In this document: positions 56,894-64,000 of the stretch, in pieces
How the letters are laid out: each line of letters opens with the position of its first letter
Numbering within the stretch: the stretch's first letter is position 1
NCBI RefSeq assembly: GCF_018282095.1
Contig: NZ_CP074126.1
Location: 2,738,501-2,802,500 of the forward strand
Reading direction: 5' to 3'
From: Pseudovibrio brasiliensis
GTDB taxonomy: Bacteria > Pseudomonadota > Alphaproteobacteria > Rhizobiales > Stappiaceae
DNA length: 64,000 bases
The notes under the pieces: generated by a model
Databases searched by the model: none
Told to the model about the DNA's origin: nothing
The model's input: only the letters and a program-made list of their open reading frames with translations
Translations under genes and position numbers: made by a program

Positions 56894-57334
56894 ATGAACC
56901 ACGATCACTATTCCGACGAGTACATTCAGAACATTCTGGAAAGCACCAAGACAATTGCGCTGGTCGGCGCCAGCAACAAGCCGGGACGTGCCAGCTTCCG
57001 CGTGCTGGGCTACCTGTTGGAGCAAGGCTACACCGTCTACCCAATTAATCCGGGACAGGCTGGCAACGAAATCGCAGGCGCAAAAGTCTACGCATCCCTG
57101 AGTGATCTGCCTGAAGCGGTCGACATGATTGATGTCTTCCGCAACTCAGAAGCCGCAGGCGGCGTCATCGATGAGGCCATCGCACTGCTAACACCTCCCA
57201 AAGCCATCTGGCTCCAACTGGGCGTAAGAAACGACGACGCAGCTGCACGGGCAGAAGAAAAGGGAATCAAAGTGGTTATGGACCGCTGCCCAAAGATCGA
57301 AATCCCGCGTCTGGCATCTGTTGCAGCCAGCTAA
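56894..57334 (+). CDS. CoA-binding domain protein (YccU-like)
   Basis: A 146-residue Rossmann-fold CoA-binding protein (CoA_binding_2). TIALVGASNKPGRASFRVLGYLLEQGYTVYPINP, VDMIDVFRNSEAA, and DRCPKIEIPRL are typical. ATG at 56894 is chosen; the longer frame runs through the upstream gene. Such proteins bind coenzyme A; exact role unknown. Ends before a strong terminator. Confidence 0.92.
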   Translation: MNHDHYSDEYIQNILESTKTIALVGASNKPGRASFRVLGYLLEQGYTVYPINPGQAGNEIAGAKVYASLSDLPEAVDMIDVFRNSEAAGGVIDEAIALLTPPKAIWLQLGVRNDDAAARAEEKGIKVVMDRCPKIEIPRLASVAAS

Positions 57335-57346
57335 ACACGCATTCTC

Positions 57347-57380
57347 ATGCGCTCTCGGATCCTTACACCTGAGAGCGCAT
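57347..57380 (+). terminator. Terminator after the CoA-binding protein gene
   Basis: ATGCGCTCTC / GAGAGCGCAT, a perfect ten-pair stem with a 14-base loop, followed by TTCACTTCTT. It lies 12 bases after the stop codon. Confidence 0.82.
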
Positions 57381-57506
57381 TTCACTTCTTAGAATGATTT
57401 TCCAATCCTTCACCACTAAAGCAAACAGAATTTCAAGCATCAAATAGCCGTCATATTGCTTGAGCTTTCTGCAAGAGTGAAGCGCGCTCATCTTTCCCTT
57501 CTGCGC

Positions 57507-57535
57507 TTGCCAACCTGCGGTTGCCCCCTCATAGT
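57507..57535 (+). promoter_or_regulatory. Candidate metY promoter
   Basis: TTGCCA (57507-57512) and CATAGT (57530-57535) with 17 bases between. It would give a leader of about 110 bases, which contains the imperfect palindrome GAAATT-ATAT-AAATTTC and a possible pseudoknot near the ribosome-binding site. Confidence 0.4.
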
Positions 57536-57654
57536 TCCTAGCGGGAAATTATATAAATTTCAGCAGAGAATGACGCGCCTGTTCCAAGGGTTTGCACGCC
57601 GTGCACCTTGCGCAACACCGCTCCATCCTGCAAGCGCATTGAAAGGACTGCCTC

Positions 57655-58938
57655 ATGAGCGAGAACACCCCAGGCTTTGATACCCTTGCAATTCACGCAG
57701 GCGCGAAACCAGACCCAACCACAGGCGCACGCGCAACACCAATCTACCAAACCACCTCATTTGTGTTTGATGATGTAGACCACGCAGCTTCCCTGTTCGG
57801 TCTTCAGGCGTTTGGCAACATCTACACCCGCATCACCAACCCAACCACAGCAGTGCTTGAAGAGCGCGTCGCAACGCTGGAGGGCGGCACAGCAGCTCTG
57901 GCAGTGGCATCCGGTCATGCTGCACAGCTCCTCACCTTCCACGCGCTTATGACCCCGGGCTGCAACATCGTTGCCTCCAAACGCATGTATGGCGGCACCA
58001 TCAACCAGCTCAACCATTCCTTCAAAAGCTTCGGCTGGGAAGTGAAGTGGGCGGAAGGCCTGGATGGACAGAGCTTTGCAGATCAGATCGACGAAAACAC
58101 CCGCGCCGTGTTCATTGAAAGTGTTGCCAACCCGGGCGGCGTGGTCATGGACATTGAGGGCATCTCAGCCGTTGCTAAAGAAGCTGGCGTCCCGCTGATC
58201 GTCGACAACACCATGGCAACACCATACCTCTGCCAGCCAATCAAACACGGCGCAGACATCGTGCTCCACTCCCTGACCAAGTTCATGGGTGGTCATGGTA
58301 ACTCCATGGGCGGTGCGATTGTTGATGCAGGCACATTCGACTGGGCAGCCTCCGGCAAGTACCCAATGCTGACCGAGCCGCGCCCTGAATACAACGACAT
58401 GCGCCTTTTCGAGACCTTCGGAAGCATCGCCTTCGCAATCTGCTGCCGCGTCCTCGGCCTGCGCGATCTTGGCCCGGCAATCTCACCGCAGAACGCATTC
58501 ATGCTGATCACCGGCATCGAAACACTGGCCCTGCGTATGCAAAAACATTCTGACAACGCTCTGAAGGTCGCCGAGTTCCTGCAAGGCCATCCAGCCGTCA
58601 GCTGGGTCTCCTATGCAGGTCTCGCAAACGATCCGTTCTATCAGGCACATCAGAAGTACTGCCCGAAGGGTGCAGGTGCTGTCTTCACCTTCGGCCTGAA
58701 AGGCGGATACGAAGCAGGTGTAGAGCTGGTGAAAGGTCTGGAGCTGTTCTCTCACCTTGCCAACATCGGCGACACCCGCTCACTCGTCATCCACCCAGCT
58801 TCAACCACCCACCGCCAGCTTTCTGACGAACAGAAAACAGCAGCAGGGGCGGGTCCAGACGTGGTGCGTGTCTCCATCGGCATTGAAGATGCAGCAGACA
58901 TCATCGCAGATCTGAAACAAGCACTTGAGAACGCATAA
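57655..58938 (+). CDS. metY: O-acetylhomoserine aminocarboxypropyltransferase (sulfhydrylase)
   Basis: A 427-residue Cys/Met-metabolism PLP enzyme making homocysteine from O-acetylhomoserine and sulfide. YQTTSFVFDDVDHAASLFGL, YTRITNPTTAVLEERVATLEGG and the PLP lysine in LHSLTKFMGGHGNSMGG identify the MetY/OAH sulfhydrylase group; length fits. AAAGGA is well spaced before the ATG. Homoserine comes from Hom (this window), sulfide handling links to cysK and sseA. Single gene with its own terminator. Confidence 0.94.
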   Translation: MSENTPGFDTLAIHAGAKPDPTTGARATPIYQTTSFVFDDVDHAASLFGLQAFGNIYTRITNPTTAVLEERVATLEGGTAALAVASGHAAQLLTFHALMTPGCNIVASKRMYGGTINQLNHSFKSFGWEVKWAEGLDGQSFADQIDENTRAVFIESVANPGGVVMDIEGISAVAKEAGVPLIVDNTMATPYLCQPIKHGADIVLHSLTKFMGGHGNSMGGAIVDAGTFDWAASGKYPMLTEPRPEYNDMRLFETFGSIAFAICCRVLGLRDLGPAISPQNAFMLITGIETLALRMQKHSDNALKVAEFLQGHPAVSWVSYAGLANDPFYQAHQKYCPKGAGAVFTFGLKGGYEAGVELVKGLELFSHLANIGDTRSLVIHPASTTHRQLSDEQKTAAGAGPDVVRVSIGIEDAADIIADLKQALENA

Positions 58939-59007
58939 CTCTCAAATAAATCAAAGACTTGAGATTGAAAAATGAATCAATCTCCAAGCTTTAGCTCAAA
59001 AAACAAG

Positions 59008-59032
59008 AAAGGCGCCCCAAGAGGCGCCTTTT
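59008..59032. terminator. Terminator between metY and ctaA
   Basis: AAAGGCGCC / GGCGCCTTTT stem with a six-base loop, followed by T residues on the plus strand; on the minus strand TTTCTTGTTTTTT follows, so it serves both convergent genes. Confidence 0.92.
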
Positions 59033-59071
59033 CGATTCTACATCAATCACTTATTCCAGAAACCGGAATCA

Positions 59072-60157
59072 CTATCTGAGCGCAGCTTCCTTTTCCCGGC
59101 GCAGCAGGCAAACCTGCTCAACAGCCAGCGCAAGAACAATCAGCGCCATCGCCTGATGTGCCAATGCACGATCCATCGGAACCATGCCAAGCAGAGTCAC
59201 GACACCGAGGAAAACCTGAATGACAATCGCAACCATCAACCAGCTGGCATTCTGCTTCAACGCAGCATCCCGGTTCCCGCGCATCAGATAAAAGCTCTGT
59301 AGGAATACAGCTACAACCAACACGTAGGCGACCATGCGATGCTGGAACTGCACCATCATCACATTCTCAAAGAAGTTGATCCACCAAGGAGACATGATGA
59401 ACAGGCCGGACGGGATAATCTGCCCATCCATCAGCGGCCAAGTGTTGAAGGTCAGACCTGCATTCAGGCCAGCCACCAGGGCCCCAAGGAACAGCTGGAA
59501 AAGCACCAGAGCAACCAGACCATACGCCCCCATCAGCCCGTCACCAAACACATCCCAGCCATCACGCTTTAACTCAGGACGTCGTTTGAGAACGCCAGCA
59601 AGGTAATACAGATAAGCAAACAGAATACACGCCACACTCAAATGCACGGCAAGACGGTACTGGCTCACATCAACCCGGTTCACCAGCCCGGAAGCCACCA
59701 TCCACCAGCCAATCGCACCTTGCAGACCGCCCAGCAGAAACGCGATCACAAGCCGTGGCTTCAACCAGGAACTGACCTGTCCGCGTGCCCAGAACCACAC
59801 CAATGGGATGAAGAAGAACAGGCCAATCACGCGGCCTAGCAGCCGGTGTCCCCACTCCCACCAAAAAATGCCCTTGAACTCATCAAGCGTCATCCCTTCA
59901 TTGAGAACCTTGTATTGAGGGATCTGCTTATACTTCTCAAACTCCTCTTCCCACTCAGCTGCGTTCAGCGGCGGAATAGCACCGTGAATTGGCTTCCATT
60001 CCGTGATGGAAAGGCCGGAATCCGTCAGACGGGTCGCCCCACCGACAACAACCATCGCCAAAATCAAAAAGCAGATGAACAGCAACCACACGCGAATTTG
60101 CCTGCGGTTGGATAGGTCTTTAGCGGAAAGATCTGAAGTATAGAACGGAGTAGACAT
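59072..60157 (-). CDS. ctaA: Haem A synthase (COX15/CtaA)
   Basis: A 361-residue polytopic membrane protein hydroxylating haem O to haem A for cytochrome aa3 oxidase. Eight hydrophobic helices; VVGGATRLTDSGLSITEWKPIHGAIPPL, WWEWGHRLLGRVIGL and RLAVHLSVACILF carry conserved haem-ligating histidines. This is the type 2 (alphaproteobacterial/mitochondrial COX15) form. Monocistronic, converging on metY across a bidirectional terminator and divergent from the DUF2842 gene. Confidence 0.95.
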   Translation of the reverse strand: MSTPFYTSDLSAKDLSNRRQIRVWLLFICFLILAMVVVGGATRLTDSGLSITEWKPIHGAIPPLNAAEWEEEFEKYKQIPQYKVLNEGMTLDEFKGIFWWEWGHRLLGRVIGLFFFIPLVWFWARGQVSSWLKPRLVIAFLLGGLQGAIGWWMVASGLVNRVDVSQYRLAVHLSVACILFAYLYYLAGVLKRRPELKRDGWDVFGDGLMGAYGLVALVLFQLFLGALVAGLNAGLTFNTWPLMDGQIIPSGLFIMSPWWINFFENVMMVQFQHRMVAYVLVVAVFLQSFYLMRGNRDAALKQNASWLMVAIVIQVFLGVVTLLGMVPMDRALAHQAMALIVLALAVEQVCLLRREKEAALR

Positions 60158-60447
60158 GACACCTATTCGAAGAGCTTGTTTGCCCCTATATATGTCAGAT
60201 CCGCAGCCAAATCAGGAAAAATACGCAGATCCTCACAGCAGTCTAGACAAATTACCTATAATTTTCAGGCGAAAGCGGGCCGCTCAATAGCACAGCGCTG
60301 TCATAGACTTAGAGGCCCACCAGTAGGATCAGATCAGCAAGACTTGCAAATTATCGGCAAGATCCTCTTGAAAAATATATGCATTTTGAACTATGGCTTG
60401 CGCGGAAAAGAAGAGCCCAATGCAATGAGGCTTTCAAGGAGAACTAT

Positions 60448-60651
60448 ATGGCTTCGCCAGTGCGCCGCTTCATCGGTATGATTTTTCTGGTCACGTTTGT
60501 GGTCGTCTATGTCTTCGTCGCCATGGTGATTGGTGATTTGACAATGGCAGACAAACACTGGTCTCTTAAGCTGATCTTCTTTGCAATCGCTGGTCTGATC
60601 TGGGTTATCCCGGCAGGCATGATCATCAGCTGGACCTATAAAAAGCGCTAG
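60448..60651 (+). CDS. DUF2842 small membrane protein
   Basis: A 67-residue protein with two transmembrane helices (about residues 8-28 and 40-62). ATG at 60448 has AAGGAG eight bases upstream; the first residues MASPVRRF and the ending ISWTYKKR fit DUF2842. Frequently encoded next to ctaA in alphaproteobacteria, perhaps linked to cytochrome-oxidase assembly; not shown. Confidence 0.85.
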   Translation: MASPVRRFIGMIFLVTFVVVYVFVAMVIGDLTMADKHWSLKLIFFAIAGLIWVIPAGMIISWTYKKR

Positions 60652-60672
60652 GTATTCTAGCGCTCGTTACCT

Positions 60673-61743
60673 CTACAGCCAGGACCGGGCGCGTTTCACC
60701 GCATGATAAGCCGCAAAGGCTGCCCCGGTCAGGTACACATCAACCATCCTCTGGTTTTGATGCAAGCCATTTAGAGAGACCCGCGGCAAATGATAGGGCC
60801 GTTCAAGGCTCTTTGCGCAGAGCGTTCCAGGCTGCGTTGTAACAGCCGCCTCAAACCCAAGCTCCTCCGCCACAGCTTCACACCGCGCATCAACCGCCTC
60901 AGCAAATCCATAAGGGTACGCCAGCATGGTTGGCTTCTTGCCAAGCCGCGCAACCATCTCCTCCTGCCCGGCCTGTATATGCCGCCGGATCTCTTCTTCC
61001 GTAGAAAGCCGTGCCAACATCGGGTGAGTATCGGTATGAGCACCCAGGCTCACCAGAGGGTCCTCGGCAAGCTCTTTCAGCTCCTCAAAGGAAAGAATAA
61101 GTTCCTGACACAGCGCTCGCCAGTCATGGCCATATCGCTCTGCAGCTTCCCGAACAACATCTCTTTGAGCGGTCTCAGGCACTTCGCTGATCAGCATGCA
61201 CCGTGAAGCTTCAAAGGCGGCTTCTTTCAGATCAAGTGACGAACAATCGTAGGTAAACTGCCGCTCACCATATCGCAGAGAAACACTCGTATTCTCGGCA
61301 ATAAGTTGCTCCAGAATAATCCACCAGAGTTCAGAGTTATGGTTGCTGTATTCGCTGCTGATGAAAATCGTGAATGGGACACCCAACTCCTTCAGGATTG
61401 GGTAAGCCACATCTCGGTTGTCTTTGTAACCATCATCAAACGTCAGAACAGCAAACTTGGAGGCAGACTTCTCGTCAGCTCGAAGCCGCTCAAGAGCAAC
61501 ATCCAATGATACAAACTCGTATCCAGAAGCTCTCACCTGTTTGACGGTTTCACGAAGAAACTCCGGCGTGACTTCCAAGAGCTTGTTGGGCTGAAAAGTA
61601 CGATCCGATGGGGGCAGCACGCGGTGCAGCGTAAAAATAACACCGTCACCAGCAGTCATCCCTTTTAAAAACCGAGCGGGACCACGACTGCTAAAAAGAT
61701 AACTCGCGCAACTAATAAATAAATGTTTGAAGGATTTCCGCAC
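60673..61743 (-). CDS. Polysaccharide deacetylase
   Basis: A 356-residue carbohydrate esterase family 4-type protein. AVLTFDDGYKDNRDVAYPIL supplies the metal-binding Asp pair and SLGAHTDTHPMLARLS the histidine motif; LAYPYG follows. No cleavable signal peptide, though residues 1-20 are moderately hydrophobic. GTG start at 61743 with GGGGG upstream. Deacetylates N-acetyl sugars of an exopolysaccharide or related polymer; divergent from a CelD-like acetyltransferase gene. Confidence 0.9.
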   Translation of the reverse strand: MRKSFKHLFISCASYLFSSRGPARFLKGMTAGDGVIFTLHRVLPPSDRTFQPNKLLEVTPEFLRETVKQVRASGYEFVSLDVALERLRADEKSASKFAVLTFDDGYKDNRDVAYPILKELGVPFTIFISSEYSNHNSELWWIILEQLIAENTSVSLRYGERQFTYDCSSLDLKEAAFEASRCMLISEVPETAQRDVVREAAERYGHDWRALCQELILSFEELKELAEDPLVSLGAHTDTHPMLARLSTEEEIRRHIQAGQEEMVARLGKKPTMLAYPYGFAEAVDARCEAVAEELGFEAAVTTQPGTLCAKSLERPYHLPRVSLNGLHQNQRMVDVYLTGAAFAAYHAVKRARSWL

Positions 61744-61897
61744 GGAGACCCCCTAGTTCCCAACCGAAATTGTATCAAGTTGTAACTGGGAATTATTTAC
61801 GATTAATTTCAATTTGGGTTGCTCTACATAGTTAGATTTGAGATTCATTAAGAGCTTGGGACTAATAATTCCTTGTATTTTATTTAGGGCATTCTCA

Positions 61898-63115
61898 ATG
61901 GCACTTCCTCAATCCACCGAAAAAAGCGAGAGCACATCATGCGCTGATCGCAAGACCACGCTGGATTTGGACCAACTTACCTTTCAGATTTACACCGGCA
62001 ATGATTTGCAGCAATTGCGAGCAGACTGGCTGGCATTGGAAGCAGAAGCCCAAGGAAGCGCCTATCACGCCTACGAATGGTGCAAAAGCTGGGCGCAACA
62101 CGTGGCTGCTTCCGAAAAAGCCACGGCGCTAATTGTTACTGGATACATCGACGAAAAACTCCACGTCCTTCTCCCCCTCGCCCTCCACCAGTGTCATCTG
62201 GCAAAAACGGCAAGATGGCTTGGCGAGGAGATTTTCAACCAGAACACAGGGTATTGGTCAAAGGAGCTGCTGGCCGCGCCACAAACTCATTTCCTCCGCC
62301 CTCGCTTGATTGCTGCGTTGAAAGCATGGGGAGTTGATCTCATCCATCTGGGCAACATGAGCTTTAAAGTGGAAGCCGCAGACAATCCTCTGGTACGTAT
62401 GGACGACACCACCAGCACCAACGCAATCTATCCGTTTGAGCTGAAAGGCCCGGCAGACGATTTTGTTAAAGCAAAACGCTCCAAAGCCGCCCGCAAAAAG
62501 CACCGCAGCAAACTGAGCAAGCTGCAATCTCTCGGCACGCTCACCTTCATGAAAGAAGCAACCTGCGAAGGAGCATCGGCCACTGTGGACGCGATGATCA
62601 AGCAGCGCGAAGTGCGGCAAGCCGAAACCGGTATTCCAACAGCTTTCGCCCTGCCCAACTATCAAAGCTTCGCAAGAGAGGCTTTCGCTGATCTGGCAAA
62701 AGAGGACAGCCCAACCAAGCCGCTGATCTATAGCCTGAAACTTGATGAGGAGATCATCAGCACCTGCCTCAGCCTCAAATCCGGAGAACGCATCTATTGT
62801 TACTGCACATCCATCATCAACGGAGACCTGATGCGTCACAGCCCGGGCGAGCTGCTCATGCAACACGTGATTGAGGACATGTGCGAGGAAGGCTTGGAAG
62901 TCTTTGATTTTGGCTTGGGGGAAGAACGCTTCAAACTGGCATGGGCTGAACCAGAATACCTTAAAGACTGGATCGAGCCCCTTACCTTTAAAGGCAAACT
63001 CGCGGCAGCTTTAGAAAGCGCTAAACTCAGTTCAAAACGCAAGCTCAGAAACAATCAGAGCTTCTGGCAGTTATACCGCCGCATCCGCGGAATGTTCGCC
63101 CGCCTGCAGCACTAA
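61898..63115 (+). CDS. CelD/BcsL-like GNAT acetyltransferase
   Basis: A 405-residue protein of the GNAT-superfamily CelD/FemAB-like group (Acetyltransf_6). FQIYTGNDLQQLRADWLALEAEAQGSAYHAYEWCKSWAQH (residues 30-70) is the conserved N-terminal segment; RSKAARKKHRSKLSKLQ and EVFDFGLGEERFKLAWAEPEYLKDW are conserved later. ATG at 61898; the in-frame ATG at 61838 adds a hydrophobic stretch that might instead be a signal anchor. Typical neighbours are exopolysaccharide genes, as here. Confidence 0.86.
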   Translation: MALPQSTEKSESTSCADRKTTLDLDQLTFQIYTGNDLQQLRADWLALEAEAQGSAYHAYEWCKSWAQHVAASEKATALIVTGYIDEKLHVLLPLALHQCHLAKTARWLGEEIFNQNTGYWSKELLAAPQTHFLRPRLIAALKAWGVDLIHLGNMSFKVEAADNPLVRMDDTTSTNAIYPFELKGPADDFVKAKRSKAARKKHRSKLSKLQSLGTLTFMKEATCEGASATVDAMIKQREVRQAETGIPTAFALPNYQSFAREAFADLAKEDSPTKPLIYSLKLDEEIISTCLSLKSGERIYCYCTSIINGDLMRHSPGELLMQHVIEDMCEEGLEVFDFGLGEERFKLAWAEPEYLKDWIEPLTFKGKLAAALESAKLSSKRKLRNNQSFWQLYRRIRGMFARLQH

Positions 63116-63150
63116 AACTCTTTTGAGAATAAGCTGTTAAATGGCAGTCT

Positions 63151-64000
63151 TTACGCTGCCATATCTACCTGCAACCACGCCGCAGCTTCATTGCTGACCA
63201 CACGCTCCACCTCAACAGGTGCCTTGGTGTGCTTCTCCAGAATGGAGAGCGCTTTTTCCAACTCAGGCCCTGCAGGAGAACCATCAGTCGCAATGATCAC
63301 ACGATCCGCTTCTGAGAGCATCTGCGCGCAAATCAGGCTTGGCTCGATAAGGCCAAGGTCAGCGACAATCACATCATAAGTCAGATCCAACGCTTCCATA
63401 ATCAGGTTATAGCGGCCACCATAAACCACTTCGTCCCGAATAGGCATAACACCTGATTGTATCACGTGCGCTCGGGAAACAGGATCGCGGTGGATCACAT
63501 TCGTGAAGGCAGCTTCCCCTTCCAACAACTCTGAAAAGCCCGGCTTGAGCGGCTCTGAACCATCTTCTGACTGCGGAACATCACCCACTTCCTCAAGCGG
63601 AGTTTCCTTCAAAATAGACTGAGCACCTTCCCCACCTTCGGAGCGCACTTCAACAACAACAGGCATGATGCCACGAGCAGCAATTTTACGAGTGCAGCTC
63701 AGAGCTACACGAGAAGAAAGGCTTTCGTCCTCAACGCTAAGCACAACAACACGGCTAACCTTTTCCAGTTGGTTTGCATTGTCTGCTTTCACTTCCTTCA
63801 AAGCGATAGAAGGGACTTCAACCTCGGGTTCTTCGTCTTCAAGCTCTTCATTAAACTCTTCAACTTCATCAATAACGGTTTCATCTTCCACGTCATCCTG
63901 AAGCTCAGCCTGCTCTTCTGTTAGCTCGTCTTCAGCAATCTCTTCCTCCTCAGGAGCTGGTTTGTCTTCCTCTTCTTCAAAGGAAGGCTTCAACTCAACA
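63151..64000 (-). CDS. Exopolysaccharide ParA/BY-kinase-like protein, C-terminal part (cut by window edge)
   Basis: Open on the minus strand to the window edge; only the last ~283 residues are visible. A strongly acidic region (Glu/Asp-rich, about the first 65 visible residues) precedes a ParA/tyrosine-autokinase-like domain. RVVVLSVEDESLSSRVALSCTRKIAARG occupies the P-loop place but has no GxxGxGKT/S, so nucleotide binding is doubtful; YDVIVADLGLIEPSL is a Walker-B-like segment. Resembles the C-terminal domain of Wzc/ExoP-type chain-length proteins in alphaproteobacteria. Start lies beyond 64000. Confidence 0.7.
   Translation of the reverse strand, partial: VELKPSFEEEEDKPAPEEEEIAEDELTEEQAELQDDVEDETVIDEVEEFNEELEDEEPEVEVPSIALKEVKADNANQLEKVSRVVVLSVEDESLSSRVALSCTRKIAARGIMPVVVEVRSEGGEGAQSILKETPLEEVGDVPQSEDGSEPLKPGFSELLEGEAAFTNVIHRDPVSRAHVIQSGVMPIRDEVVYGGRYNLIMEALDLTYDVIVADLGLIEPSLICAQMLSEADRVIIATDGSPAGPELEKALSILEKHTKAPVEVERVVSNEAAAWLQVDMAA

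Noticed and set aside
57335-57654. SAM-II riboswitch before metY
   Set aside because: The conserved A/U-rich core and the GCTAAAAAGGG-type end are missing; only a pseudoknot-like possibility remains.

Overview
The window looks like chromosomal DNA from a marine alphaproteobacterium. It carries aerobic cobalamin synthesis with CobN and CobW, an Aap-type general amino-acid ABC transporter, class I polyhydroxyalkanoate synthase, a CtaA-type haem A synthase with a DUF2842 neighbour, and the aminotransferase-hom-glpX-recJ gene order common in rhizobia-like bacteria. The moderate G+C and gene mix fit a Pseudovibrio/Stappiaceae-type organism. That placement is inference from gene content; no 16S gene is present.

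Layout. 1-10.1 kb is a cobalamin block. cobC-cbiB run on the plus strand, converging on a minus-strand operon cobP-cobW-cobN-cobO-cobQ with overlapping or near-overlapping genes and a cobalamin riboswitch with its own promoter upstream. 10.3-10.6 kb has three identical tRNA-Asn(GTT) genes. 11-17 kb holds a secreted protein, cysteine synthase, cardiolipin synthase, a LysE exporter, and an AlaX editing protein with a sulfurtransferase. 17.3-20.1 kb has two TetR regulators with striking palindromes and an HD-domain protein. 20.2-23.3 kb is the most unusual segment: an SGNH-type hydrolase, a trypsin-like serine peptidase and a papain/C39-like cysteine peptidase side by side, none with a signal peptide. 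23.4-27.7 kb is aapJQMP. 28.2-32.2 kb is a lipid A or envelope glycolipid cassette (GT83, PAP2 phosphatase, polyprenyl-phosphate GT2, LAB_N protein).

32.5-37.7 kb holds a CAP-domain lipoprotein, an oligopeptidase A-type M3 peptidase, an interspersed palindromic repeat, a DUF423 protein, a roughly 360-nt structured non-coding region (candidate RNA) and two GNAT acetyltransferases. 37.7-43.3 kb is recJ-glpX-hom-aminotransferase. 43.6-49.6 kb includes a small lipoprotein, phaC, membrane proteins, an FkbM-type methyltransferase and rplM-rpsI. 49.8-57.3 kb is accessory: a secreted HExxH peptidase, a leucine-rich-repeat protein, a small secreted protein whose start lies in a hairpin, two DJ-1/PfpI-type genes, a thioesterase, an enoyl-CoA hydratase homologue, DUF3052 and a CoA-binding protein. 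57.6-60.7 kb is metY, ctaA and DUF2842. The right edge (60.7-64 kb) looks like the margin of an exopolysaccharide locus: polysaccharide deacetylase, CelD-like acetyltransferase, and the C-terminal part of a degenerate ParA/BY-kinase-like protein.

Functional links. cobC and cbiB make and attach the aminopropanol arm. CobN with CobW, then CobO, CobQ and CobP, perform cobalt insertion, adenosylation, amidation and nucleotide-loop activation. cysK, sseA and metY form a dispersed sulfur-amino-acid set. Start sites were often moved downstream of the longest reading frame where a Shine-Dalgarno sequence, signal peptide or operator argued for it.
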